Positions 11,122-22,011 of a stretch of 64,000 nt of DNA are shown one piece after another; within the stretch, counting starts at the first letter, position 1, and each line of letters starts with the position of its first letter. The notes beneath the pieces were generated by a model. The model did no database searches and was not told the origin of the DNA. It worked only from the letters and a program-made list of their open reading frames with translations. Made by a program: the position numbers and the translations under genes. The stretch spans positions 372,001 to 436,000 of the forward strand of contig MARA01000010.1 in the NCBI GenBank assembly GCA_001792895.1, read 5' to 3'. Source of the DNA: Lentinus brumalis (Eukaryota > Basidiomycota > Agaricomycetes > Polyporales > Polyporaceae).

Positions 11122-12372
11122 ATGAACCCTTATCAGGTACCCTCTCAAGGCGAATGGGACCTCGAGCATCAGGCCCCTGTCTGGAACATCGACCAGCCCC
11201 AGGCGCAGAACACCTGGGACGGAGCTCAGCCTCAACCACAGGCCCCTCAACAGCCCGTTCAAGAGGTCGATGTTATTCGTGAGTTAGTTAACGCAATTTC
11301 TCTTCTCGGGCGCGACGCGGACGAGTCGCGGAGCGTCCTCATCCAGCAGTCTGGCATGCTCAGCCAGCTGCAGTCTCAGTTCCAGCAGTCGACTCAAGAC
11401 TCTGCTGAGCTGACGCGTCGTGTCGCGGACCATGCGGCGAAAGCGTTTCAGACGCTCGCCAGTAATTCGGGCGGTGGTTCGTCCGCGGCCGGGACTTTCC
11501 GTCCTGTGTCGATCAAGGTCCGCGAACCGCGCATGTTCTCGGGCAAGGCAGACGATGTCGAGCCCTTCATCCGCGAAGTGAAGACGTATATTCAGCTTCA
11601 GCGCGGTGCCTTTGTTACTGACAATGACAAGACCCTTTTCTTTTCGCTCTACCTCAAGAGCAGCGTAGCAGAGTCCTGGTACAACGCCGTCTGCATCAAT
11701 GAGAAGGCGTTGTTGCAAGACTTTGACGCGTTCATCCGCGCGTTCATCGCGCGTTTCCAGTCTACAGATCTAGCTAGCAAGTACCTCGACAAGATCGAGG
11801 CCCTCGAACAGACAAGTTCGGCGTCAACATACGCCAACCAGTTCTTCGAGTACCTCGCGTACCTCGACTGGACCGAAGAGACCAAGCTCACGCAATTCAA
11901 CCGTGGTCTCAAGCCCGAGCTGCGTCGCGCGCTCGCGATCACGAAGCGAGAGACTACTCTCGAGAAGTGGGCTCAGGTCGTTGTCGAGGCTGACAAGAAT
12001 CTCTATCAGGTAGACCGCGAGATTCGTCGTCGCGGTGGCAACAAGTCCTCGACGAACAACAAGTCGAGCGGCAACCAGTCCTCGAACACCACGGGCAAGG
12101 GCCGCGACCAGCGCGACTCTCGCTCGACGACCTCTCAGCCGTCCTCTTCGACCACCAACCCCGCACCCTCAAGCTCCACCTCTGGCGTTGTCCCGATGGA
12201 CGTCGACGCTATGCGTCAGTCGCGTCCTCGCGGACCTCTCACCGACGCTGAGAAAGAACATCGCCGCAAGAACAACCTCTGTTTCTACTGCGGCGAGGGC
12301 AATCATAGCTTCAAGAACTGCCCGAAGAAAAACCCCGCCGCCCCGGCCTCCCGCTCTGCGGGAAAAGCCTAG
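11122..12372 (+). CDS. gag: Chromovirus Gag polyprotein
   Basis: 416 aa from ATG 11122 (context AACCATGA), coating and packaging the element RNA. The N-terminus is Gln/Pro-rich. A capsid-like retrotransposon gag region spans about residues 135-290 (RMFSGKADDVEPFIREVKTY; AESWYNAVCIN; DFDAFIRAFIARFQ). A Ser/Thr/Asn-rich linker follows, then one zinc knuckle, C387-x2-C390-x4-H395-x4-C400 (CFYCGEGNHSFKNC). The stop TAG at 12370-12372 comes two codons after the slippery GGGAAAA. Intact on this copy. Confidence 0.93.
   Translation: MNPYQVPSQGEWDLEHQAPVWNIDQPQAQNTWDGAQPQPQAPQQPVQEVDVIRELVNAISLLGRDADESRSVLIQQSGMLSQLQSQFQQSTQDSAELTRRVADHAAKAFQTLASNSGGGSSAAGTFRPVSIKVREPRMFSGKADDVEPFIREVKTYIQLQRGAFVTDNDKTLFFSLYLKSSVAESWYNAVCINEKALLQDFDAFIRAFIARFQSTDLASKYLDKIEALEQTSSASTYANQFFEYLAYLDWTEETKLTQFNRGLKPELRRALAITKRETTLEKWAQVVVEADKNLYQVDREIRRRGGNKSSTNNKSSGNQSSNTTGKGRDQRDSRSTTSQPSSSTTNPAPSSSTSGVVPMDVDAMRQSRPRGPLTDAEKEHRRKNNLCFYCGEGNHSFKNCPKKNPAAPASRSAGKA
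12360..12366 (+). promoter_or_regulatory. Predicted -1 programmed frameshift slippery site GGGAAAA
   Basis: In the gag frame the heptamer reads G-GGA-AAA, the X-XXY-YYZ form. A slip back by one nucleotide continues as AGC CTA GGC into the pol frame, which is open and has no ATG of its own before the protease. Downstream CAGTCC (near 12390) can pair with GGACTG (near 12415). Confidence 0.6.
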
Positions 12373-15300
12373 GCGGTTGCTCCCAGACAGTCCAGGAGCT
12401 CCCGTCGTCGCAAGGGACTGCAGCCCAAGTGACCGGGTCTCCGGAGTCGCGTTCGCACATACGCATGAACGACGGCTCGTACGTTCTCCGTCCTCTTCTC
12501 TCTGCTCCACCTTTTCGTCTCTCGTCTCACGTTCACGAGTCTCAGTCCTCCTCGTCTCATCTTTTTCTCTCCGTCTCTCTGTCTTTTGCTAACCGAAAAC
12601 CTATCCACACGTATGCGCTCGTCGATTGCGGCGCTACGGGCTCTTGTATTTCTCTAGCTTTCGCCGACCGTCACGGTTTGCCTCGTCGTCTGAAGGACGA
12701 ACCGAGCCCCGTGCGTGCTGTTGATGACCGTCCTATCGCTGGCGGTCTCATCACTCATGAAGTAATAACAAAACTAACCGTTCGGAACACGCGGAGCACG
12801 TCGCTCTAGCGATCGTCTCTGTTCCCTACCCCATCATCCTAGGTCTTGACTGGCTCGAGCGTCACAACCCGTCTATTGACTGGGTTCGGCGTGAGCTCGA
12901 GTTCTCTTGTTGTGGAAGCACCGGCGTCGTGCACGCTGAGCGGGGAGATGACCTCCCTCGCTTCCATCTTGCTTCGGTCGTTTCGGTCGCACCAACGTGC
13001 ACGACGACTGCTATGGGCCTGGGACTTGGCCTGAAGGGTCAGTTCCAGTTGCCTTCCTCTGTCCCTGTTCGACGTCGACGCCCTGATCAAGCGTCACCCC
13101 CCCGTGTCTCATTCTTGTCTGCGGGCGTATTGCCTTGGCATGCGCCTCGTCTTGTGTCCCAAATCGGCTCCGGTCGAACCGGGGCAAACTCTGTGTCTAC
13201 TGAAAGCGTTCTCCTTCCTAGGTTTCTTTCCCTTGACGGTGCTCGCATCGGCCGCGGTCGAACAGAGCATGCGTCGTCCTCGTCTCCGCCTGGTGAGGCT
13301 CAAACCGGCTCCGGTCGGACCGAGTCAGAACCGCCGCCTCAACCTCTCGACATCAAGTTCATCAACTCAATGCGGTTTCGGAAGGTCGCGCGCAACAGCG
13401 AGACCGCGGTTCTGCGTTATCACATCGCCGGCTCGCGGAGCTACATCATAGCTTCCGCTGAGCTGGACGCGCCGCCGTCTTCTGCTCCGAGCGACTCTCC
13501 ACCTCCCGAACCTCCTCCGGACGACCATATGGCCCATATTCCGGAGAAGTATCACGCGTTTGCTCATGTCTTTTCTCCCATAGAAGTCGAGCAACTTCCG
13601 CCTCATCGTCCTGGCTTCGACGCCGCGATTGAGACGGAGGACGGCAAATCTCCGCCGTTCGGGCCGCTCTACCACCTCTCCGAACAAGAGCGCGCTCTGG
13701 TGCTCGACTACGTCGAAACGAACCTTCGGAAGGGGTTCATTCGACGCTCCACCTCTTCAGCTGGCGCCCCGATACTGTTCGCGCGCAAGAAGACGGGCGA
13801 ACTCCGCCTCTGCGTCGACTATCGCGGGCTCAACGCCATCACGAAGAAGAACCGCTACCCGCTTCCCCTCGTCAACGACCTCCTCGACCGGGTGCAAGGC
13901 TGCAAGGTCTTCACGACCCTCGACCTCAAGAACGCGTTCAACCTCATTCGCATCCGCGAAGGGGACGAATGGAAGACCGCGTTCCGCACCCATCTCGGAC
14001 TCTTCGAGTACCTTGTTATGCCCTTTGGTCTCACTAACGCTCCCGGAACTTTTCAGGCTTACATTCAGGACGCACTCCGCGACTTACTCGACGTCGTGTG
14101 CGTCGTCTACATCGACGATATACTAATCTTTTCGAAATCCCAGGCCGAGCACGACCTCCACGTCGCAATGGTCCTCGAACGTCTTCAGAAAGCTGGCCTC
14201 TTCGCCAACGCGAAGAAGTGCTCATTCGACCAACCAGAAGTCGAGTACGTCGGCTATATCCTCTCCAGCGAGGGCGTTCGGATGGATCCGAAGAAGCTCA
14301 ACACGGTCGTCGACTGGCCGACGCCTAAGTCCGTCAAGGAAGTCCAATCCTTCCTCGGATTTACCAATTTCTACCGCCGGTTCATCGACCACTATGCGCG
14401 CATTGCGCTCCCGCTCAACCGGCTCACCAAGAAGGCCGCTCAAGGAGCTCCGTTCGCCTGGACTTCGGACGCAGACACCGCGTTCGAAGATCTTCGTCGG
14501 GCTATTCTTTCCGCCCCCGTTCTTCGTCATTTCGATCCCTCTCGCCCTACTACCTTGTCTACTGACGCTTCAGACTTTGCTATAGCAGGTGTACTCCATC
14601 AACCGGACGAGCAACAGCTCTTGCACCCCGTCGCGTTCTTCTCGCGCAAGCTCACACCAGCCGAGATTAACTACGAGGTGTACGACAAAGAGCTGCTTGC
14701 AATCGTCGAGTCATTCCGCACCTTCCGTGCGTGGCTCATTGGCACAGACGTACCTATTGCGGTCATCTCTGACCACAAAAACCTTGAGTATTTCATGTCT
14801 TCTCGTGTCCTCAATCGCCGCCAAGCTCGGTGGTCGATGTTTCTTTCTGAATTCAATTTTTGTCTTGACTATGCTCCAGGTATCAAAAACCCCGCGGACG
14901 CGCCGTCGAGACGCGCTGACTTCGCGCCTCAAGAGGGGGATGAGGTCCTCAGCGAGAACCGTAAGGCGTTGCTCACGCCGGTTCAGACTGAGCGCATCTT
15001 CTCCAAGGCCCGTCGCGACGCTTCGTCAGCTGCGTCTCTTCAAATTTCGGCACTCACCACCGTCTCCGTGGATCGTTCGGACTTCCAAGAACGGCTCAAA
15101 GCCGCAGTTCGTTCAGATCAGGAGTGGCGCGACGCAGTCGCAAGCGGTAGCCCAGACTTCACAGTCGATGGCCCGCTGGTCTATCATCACGGTCTACTCT
15201 ATGTTCCTCGTCCTCTACGTGCTGACGTTCTATTTTCTCGACACGATTCTGTTGCTTCAGGTCATCCAGGGCGCGAACGCACCAAGGAGCTTGTCCAGCG

Positions 15301-16876
15301 CGACTTCTCCTGGCCAGGTGTCACAACGTACATTCGCAAGTACGTCGAAGCTTGTGACACGTGCGGTCGCATCAAGATCCCTCGCCACAAGCCATTCGGG
15401 CTCCTCCGTCCACTGGAGATTCCGTCCCGACCTTGGCAAGGCATCACCATGGATCACATCGTCAAGCTCCCGACCTCACACGGTTACGACTCGATCTGGG
15501 TCGTGTGCGATCGCCTCACGCGATACGCGCACTTCATCCCCTGCAAGGAGGCGACTGACGCGCCAGGCTTCGCCTGGATGTTTCTCGACCGCGTCTTTCG
15601 CTATCATGGGATGCCCGAGACGATCGTCTCAGACCGCGGTTCGGTTTTTGTCTCTCAATTCTGGAACGCGCTTACTTCTCTTCTTCACACCAAGCTCAAG
15701 TTTTCTACTGCTTATCACCCACAGACAGACGGCTTGACGGAGCGTACCAACCAGTCGCTCGAGATGTACCTTCGTGCGTACGTTTCGATGCAGCAAGATG
15801 ACTGGGTCGACTACCTCCCTCTGGCCGAGTTCGCGTTCAACAACCACGTGAACGCGTCCACCAAGACCTCTCCCTTCTATGCGAACTTGGGCTACCACCC
15901 GACGTTCGACCCTCTTGTTACTCCTCCCTCTATCACCGTCCCTGCTGCTGGCGACCTCGCTCAGCGTCTCGCGCGCATCCACGCCGAGCTCCGTGCCCAA
16001 CTCCACGCTGCGCAGGATCGTCAGTCACGCTACTACAACGAGCATGTGCAGAACGCTCCTCAGTTCAACGAGGGCGATCTTGTATGGCTCCTCCGTCGTC
16101 ACATCAAAACTACGCGGCCGTCCGACAAGCTCGATCATCGCCGACTCGGTCCGTTCCCTATCGAGTCAAAGCTGTCCGACGTCGTTTACCGTCTCCGTCT
16201 CCCCGCCTATCTTTCCCGCCTTCATCCCGTCTTCCACGTCTCTCTCCTCGAACCCTACCGTCCTCACCCCGAACTCCATCCAGTCCCTGACCCGGTTCCC
16301 TTCGACATCTCCGACGATCTCCCTCCTTCTGAACCCCACTCCATCCTCGACTGCCGTCGTACCGGCCGTCGCTTCGAGTATCTCGTCCACTGGAAAGGAC
16401 TATCAGCCGAAGAAGACTCCTGGACCCCCATCACCGACTTACCGTCTACCGCCAATGAGCTCTTGGAGCGATGGCATCGTCGTCATCCTCGAGCTCCTCG
16501 ACCCCCACACTCCCTCTTATGGCATACTAATAATTCTTCTATTCCGTCCTCGTCTCCACAGGTCCCCGTGGCTCCTCAGCCGTCCTCTGCTCCAGGCCCT
16601 GCCGAAGAAGACCTCCCTCGTCCCGTGTCCTCCTCTGCCGATGAAGACCCTGCCGTGCCCTCCTCTGCCGAAGAAGACCCCGCGCTGCCTCGTCCCGTCG
16701 CTCCCGCTGCCTCCCCACGCATCATCCTTCGCATCCCGCCTGTCTCCCGAGCCCGTCCTCGCACTCCCACACCAGAACCTCCTCGCGAAAACCTTCGCGC
16801 GGAGTACACGCCGCCCACCCAGACTACGACCCGTACCGGTCGCGTCGCCCGTCCACCCGAGAGGTACGATCCGTGA
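12367..16876 (+). CDS. pol: Chromovirus Pol: protease, RT, RNase H, integrase, chromodomain (frame-broken)
   Basis: Copies the element RNA into DNA and inserts it. The first part is in the -1 frame relative to gag and holds the protease motif LVDCGATGS (Asp codon at 12624). Near 12787 the frame shifts again by -1, best read as one missing nucleotide; the rest (12788-16876) is one open frame. Visible in order: RT with FTTLDLKNAFNLIRI and YIDDILIFSK (14108), RNase H with LSTDASDFAIAGVL, integrase zinc motif (HPGRERTKEL...CDTCGRIK), catalytic Asp/Asp/Glu (MDHIVKL, VSDRGSVF, TERTNQSLEMYLR), a GPF/Y-like HRRLGPFPIESKL stretch, and a chromodomain (FEYLVHWKGLSAEEDSWTP). The tail is Pro/Ser-rich with PSSAEEDP repeats. 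Activity of this copy is doubtful. Confidence 0.92.
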
Positions 16877-16921
16877 GAGCCGTCCGGCTGGAATCACCGT
16901 CGTATTTCTCGTGCTCGTCTT

Positions 16922-16934
16922 GAGGAGGAGATAG
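16922..16934 (+). other. Polypurine tract
   Basis: GAGGAGGAGATAG lies immediately before the 3' LTR, the expected place for plus-strand priming. Confidence 0.75.
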
Positions 16935-17193
16935 TGTTACGGCGTGTGTGCCTAACACAGAATCTCATGACATTGCTTAGCTACTTAACCACATTTGTAT
17001 GTTCACGCGCTCACTCTGGACTCAGTCCGCTCCACGATCATTCTTACATAGCAGGTTGACGCTGTATTTAGTTCAGGCTGCACGCACTCTGTATCCCCGC
17101 TGAATCAACGCCGGTCCTGGCGCCCTTCCTTTGCTCTCTCACGTTCTCGCTTCTCTGCTTCTCGTCGCCACGCCTACGCCCAGCGCCATCACA
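16935..17193 (+). repeat. 3' long terminal repeat
   Basis: 259 bp, same ends as the 5' LTR. Relative to it, one CG reads TG (near 16949) and one CG reads CA (near 17013). Confidence 0.95.
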
Positions 17194-17198
17194 TTGAC
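17194..17198. repeat. Target-site duplication TTGAC, right copy
   Basis: Directly after the LTR terminal CA; the MBL exon resumes with GCTCTTCGACACC. Confidence 0.93.
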
Positions 17199-18492
17199 GC
17201 TCTTCGACACCGGCCCCGACTCTCGCTCGATCATACGGAATGTCGAGGCCTTGCAAGTTCCGATTGAGCGCGTTGAGCGCATTATCCTCTCGCACTGGCA
17301 CTGCGATCACAGCGGCGGGATGCTCGCGTTCCTGAAGCACCGGAGAGTCAACTGCCCGCCCGACACCGCTCCCTGCGTCGCCGACCTGCACCCTGACCGG
17401 CCCCTCGCACGCGGGATTGCGCCCGTGAGCGCTGGTGGGAAGGTGATCGGGAGGCTGCTGGACGACCCGAAGTTCGAGCAGATTGAGGCGCTCGGCGGCG
17501 TGGTGGAGAAGCATGCGGAGGGGCATGCTGTTGCGGGGGGCGCTGTATGGGTCAGCGGCGAGATACCGAGGGTGACGCATTTTGAGGGCGGTCTTCCGAG
17601 CGGTGTGCGTTGGGTCGAGCAGGATGGCGGCGAGAACGGAAAGTGGGTGAAGGAAGAGGTGAGTGTGCTCTCTGCGACGCCTTAGTTTTGGTAGCTGACG
17701 GAAAAATACATCCTAGGATATCATGGATGAACGTTATGCGGCCATTGATGTTGTGGGAAAGGGCTTGGTTATTTTTTCAGCGTGAGCGCACTCATCTTCC
17801 ATCTCAGGCTACCGAAGTACTCATATACATGTTGCTCCAGCTGTTCCCATGCTGGAATAGTGAATGTCGTCAAAGATGCGCTGAAGACATTCTCTCGCCC
17901 CATATACATGGTACGACTACATTTTCAACATACTCGCGAACCTCCTCACCCGATATCATATTCCGCAGATTATCGGCGGGTTGCATCTTGCAGGGACCGA
18001 GCTCACGGAGCGCATCCCGCCTACCGTTGATTACCTATCCAACCAACTGCGCCCGGCTCCTGTATATATCCTTCCCATGCACTGCTCTGGCTTCGCTGCA
18101 AAGATCGCTTTGGAGGAAGCATTTGGCGAAGGCTGCGTTCCAGCCGGCGTTGGACACAAGGTCATCGTGGACGGGAATCCGGAGACGGAGAGGATGATGC
18201 ATGCCCCGGCCGAGAAATAACTGGGTAGCATCGGAAGCTGACAAATTGAATCTATTCCGTACATACTCACCTATTGTCCCGTGTCGTGAAAGGTGGCTCT
18301 CGCATTCTGTGTCGAACCTAGCCGAGTGCCGACGCAATACCTTATTGGGGTTTCGTCGGGGTCCCACGCCCTAGCGCCCATTGTGTAATCGTGCCGGCCG
18401 CGGCTGCGTCAGCGAATTTCCCCGCTCTCAGACTCCGAGTCTCCCGCACTCACTCCGTCGTCCTCTGTCACTACTTACCAGCTCTCTACACG

Positions 18493-19374
18493 ATGTTCCG
18501 GACGTTCGCCCAAACCTCTTTCAAGCGTTCTCTGCACACGTCGACCGCGCGGATTGCGTCGTCGCGTCCGACTCGCGCTCGCGCGGTGCTCGCAGCTTCT
18601 GCCGTGGCCACTTCGTACTTCGTCTGGAGTTCTTGGTATGGGCAGAGGATAGCTCTGGACGCTGCGCCTACATGTGAGTCATATCTATCATGCGCGACAC
18701 GGAGCCGTTGAAGCGAATGCGGGCCTGTGTAGCGTCCAAGTCGAAGCAGGTGCCTCTGACACCGAAGACTGCTGCGTCCCCGGAGGCCCTCGCCCACTCG
18801 GACTCTACCGCTCCGCAGCACGAGCCGTCGATACCTCACGACTCGACGTTGACTCCTGACGCATCCAACGCCGAGCCGAAGCCCGAGGGTGAGGGTGAGG
18901 GTGAAGAAAGCTCTGGCGGGGCGGGCGGCGCGTACAACCCCGAGACGGGCGAGATCAACTGGGACTGCCCGTGTCTCGGTGGCATGGCATACGGGCCTTG
19001 TGGTATGCAGTTCCGCGAGGCGTTCTCGTGTTTCATCTACTCCGAGGCAGACCCGAAGGGCCTCGACTGCGTGGAGAAGTTCAAGCTCATGCAGCAGTGC
19101 TTCCGCGAGCACCCTGAGGTCTACGGTGATGGTGCGTATGCTTCTCTGCTGTTTGTACCCGTGGTTACTGACCGTATGCACAGAACATCTACGGGACGAT
19201 GACGACGAGGAAGATGAGTTCGCTCCCGACGCGGCGGCTGCTACCGGGGGTGCTGTCGTATCGCCGACGGAGCTTGCACCCTCTGTCCCTGCGTCTGAAC
19301 CCGCCGAGGCTGAGCCTGCACCTGACGATCAGAAGATCAAGCCTCGCAAGGCGGCTGCTCCTGCGTCACAGTAG
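18493..19374 (+). CDS. MIA40: Mitochondrial intermembrane-space import and assembly protein Mia40
   Basis: Oxidoreductase that oxidises and traps Cys-motif proteins entering the mitochondrial intermembrane space. Exons 18493-18673, 18733-19131 and 19184-19374 join to 256 aa. The N-terminus is a basic presequence ([20 protein letters not shown]) followed by a membrane anchor ([18 protein letters not shown]). The core carries the redox CPC ([10 protein letters not shown]) and a twin Cx9C pair ([13 protein letters not shown] and [12 protein letters not shown]). An acidic tail (DDDDEEDE...) follows and ends in a Lys/Ala-rich segment. Start choice is supported by the presequence. About 270 bp separates it from the MBL gene, so the two are read in the same direction with little room for a promoter. 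Confidence 0.93.
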
Positions 19375-22011
19375 ACTACCAAAATTACCCCACTCGACTC
19401 GACATCGTCGCTAATATCCTTATACGCATCACCACTCTTACTTATCGCTATCCTCGCATTGTGACCTGCCTTAGTGTGGCCTTGTTGAAGGACGCCCCAG
19501 ACCGAGGTACGTACCCCATGGTTGGGGACTTGCCCCTCTTGCAGCTGGTATGCTACAGGCCGTAAGCACGACTGCCGTCGTACGCATGTCCGAGGAGGAC
19601 CGTGTATATCCAGTATAAGGCGCGTTTGACTTGTACGCAGGCGGCAGAGTCTGGTCGCTACAACTTCAAGCGAAATGTGTATGACGTCATTGACTTGCCC
19701 GACCGTATGTACTTCTGAGAACCAGTCAAACCGTCCAGCAGTATGCCCTCAGAACAGACAGAGTTCGGGCGTTGTACACTTGTCTTCATACCACCATCAT
19801 GCCCCAAGTCCGGTCCGTCCAACGATGGCTGCCACAGTTCTCACTCCTTTCCTCGACGGACTAAGACCGCCTGCGCCAATACAAGTGAGTGCGCGATTAT
19901 GTCTTCGCCAGGGAGTCAGTTGCATACAGTGAATATATGCGCGAGATAAATGCACTGTATGCGCAGTCAATCGGCACCGAAGTGCTCACCGCGCCGCCGA
20001 GGCTATATGTTCAGTCGTGGCCACTATGTCCACGCAGATGTGCATGCCATGATCAGGAGGTCCTGCAGAGACATCGCAAGCATATTGCTCTTTAGGACCT
20101 CCTGCATTATGAGGGTTGAGAGAGCCGGATGCGTGGCGCACTGCATGAGCGCAGCTCGACTCCTCGAGACTGGAAGTCCGAAGCAATCAAGACACTACTA
20201 CGTTCTTGCTTTGACTGGAACTACGTTGGAGATAACCTCAGCTTGCCTCCACTACTCACAATACAGATACATCGACGCACCATATGATCACGCGCTCGAG
20301 CATTCAGCGATAGGTGTCCTGCACAGTTCGACACTCGTTGAGGCAACGCCGCTCTCCGCTCTGGCCTAGATGCGACAATTGAGACGATACTGAGCGCGTC
20401 CTCTTGTAGGCAGTCGGCATACCTTGAGAGATCACCCCCAAGTAGAAGCATGAAGACCACGGCGATGAGTACGATAACGTCGAATGCCTCCACGGTTTGG
20501 CAGGATGGGCCTTCATTTCGGCACCCCGGGAAGAGATCCCAGTCCACCTGATAGCAGGTCCCCGTCATCAGCCCAGCAAGCGTTCTAGGTTCAGCGCAAC
20601 AGATGCCGAGAAGAGTAGACGTGCCATGTCGATGAAGGTGGGGAGGGGCAACGCCCTGCGAGAAACCGTTAGCGCGCGGCCCGCGTCTAAGGCCAGGAGA
20701 TAATCAGGCCGAGATGCCGAATCAATCTCTCCTCCAGATCTGCAAAGACGATTCATAGACGCTGGAGTGAGTGGCTGAAATGGTGCAGCTTTCGCGGTCG
20801 AGTTTTCTGCAGTCCGCTGTTGCCCCCGATAACCCTCGAAACAGTGTGACTCACTGAGGAATAGCATACCGAAAAGTTTGTTTGTGCTCGATCTCCGCCG
20901 GCAGGACTGTAAGTAGTAGAAACCTCAATATAAGAGTGTAGGCAGGTTCACTACACTCGCATTTGCTAACCGTACACCAAGTGTACGTACAGGATGTGTC
21001 AAAGAATTTGCAGACAAAGATCATACAAACTGTATCCAGTATACCTTTTAGGAGAAAATGAGCAATAGCGGACTGCAGAACGGTCGCACTTTGTGGGCCT
21101 ACACGTTTAGGCGCCCACGAAGCCTCCACACAGTTGCAGCTCTCCCGGCCTCTCAGCCATGATGATCAGTCTCAAAATCAATCACAGAGCAAGCAAAGGA
21201 CTTCGACGTCCCCCTGTGGTCTTATTTGTGCTGGATTACAGGTAGAAAATGATGGCCCAAATGGGGCCGCCATTCAGATTCACCACGTGACCGTTCCTTT
21301 CAACCTGTTTCCCCGCCATAAAGCCTGTCCAGCGAGCTTAAAACTCTCCAAACCCTTTGAGATCGCTCGTCACACCTACATAGCCAATTCAGAGATGTTT
21401 GTTGGCGTAAATCAAGAGGGGGAGGCTGCTACACGGGATGATCACCATTCAGCAAGCCTCTGAACATGCACGAAGTCTTATCTATAAAGTGATAAGATGA
21501 GATTTCCGTGATCTCTCCACTATCTGCTGTGGTTTAACGCCGAATCTATGTTATCTCTTTCGTAGACGCTGGTCGTCGATTTAGCAGGCGTTGCCCCTCC
21601 CCAATGAAGGGATTCGGAGGCAAGGGAGTCAGCACGAGGCGTGTGCAGGAGTGTGCAGAGCGTCTGGCAGCGTCAACGGCAAACTACGGCGAACTGCCGG
21701 AAAATCACAACCGCCAACTCAGATAATTGCTCCTGCCGCTTTTGGGTGTTGGTCACCGCTTCCCCGCTCAGGTTCACCATCTCTTCCTCCTACCACCTTC
21801 ATCGTTCTTATGTCGTGCTTGGTGAGTTCCTGGTTGCCCATAATGCGCGGGAGGTATATTGACGACGACAGACGTACCTTTAGCTGCTGCGCAAGCCTAT
21901 TTACCGAAGGTTCGGCGACGGATCCGTTGTGCCACGCACGTCCTAACACTGCATTCTTACAGAGTCCGAGGTGCATTCGAACCATCATTCAGCACCTGAG
22001 CCGGCTGGAAC
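19375..22011. other. Long intergenic region without a convincing gene
   Basis: Possible decayed exons exist: 19640-19860 (+) can be read as short pieces with GT/AG borders but with an in-frame stop, and 20221-20630 (-) holds a hydrophobic stretch (DVIVLIAVVFMLLLGG) preceded by MARLLFSASVALN in another frame. Neither yields a continuous gene or a family I recognise. The part around 20900-21060 is AT-richer than its neighbours. Confidence 0.4.

Larger units (their letters stand above)
10814..17193 (+). mobile_element. Full-length Ty3/Gypsy chromovirus LTR retrotransposon
   Basis: A 6,380-bp element bounded by two 259-bp LTRs (TG at the 5' end; CA at the 3' end), flanked by identical TTGAC target duplications at 10809-10813 and 17194-17198. 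Order: 5' LTR, primer-binding site, gag, -1 frameshift site, protease-RT-RNase H-integrase-chromodomain, polypurine tract, 3' LTR. Integrase lies after RT (Ty3/Gypsy order) and the chromodomain makes it a chromovirus. The two LTRs differ at only two sites, so insertion is recent. One lesion (missing nucleotide near 12787) breaks pol on this copy unless it is a sequence error. Confidence 0.95.
9799..18220 (+). pseudogene. Metallo-beta-lactamase fold hydrolase gene, disrupted by a retrotransposon
   Basis: Exons 9799-9869, 9922-10040, 10695-10720, 10779-10813 plus 17199-17658, 17717-17781, 17841-17910 and 17969-18220. With the retroelement and one TTGAC copy removed they give 365 aa in perfect phase. 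Family signs are LTLFDTGPDS, the metal motif SHWHCDHSGG (HxHxDH), IFSACSHAGIVN, IIGGLHLAG and PMHCSGF, as in MBL proteins of the archaeal dihydropterin-synthase-like group; the substrate is unknown. As it stands, translation runs from exon 4 into the 5' LTR and stops after 14 codons (TAG in ATTGCTTAG), before the metal-binding motif. Intron 2 (10041-10694, 654 nt) carries a second insertion. The gene is probably null on this copy; a second haplotype could be intact. Confidence 0.85.

Noticed and set aside
12035..12592. 185-residue open frame overlapping the end of gag
   Set aside because: Shadow frame of the zinc-knuckle region; Arg/Ser/Thr-rich with no domain.
17131..17685. Open frame fusing LTR sequence, with a signal-peptide-like start, to the 3' part of the MBL gene
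   Set aside because: It begins with TTG, not ATG. The first in-frame ATG lies after the HxHxDH motif, so LTR-driven expression would not give a working enzyme.
20221..20640. Possible small MARVEL-like membrane protein on the minus strand
   Set aside because: The hydrophobic segment and the Met-starting segment are in different frames with stops and no proper splice sites between them.
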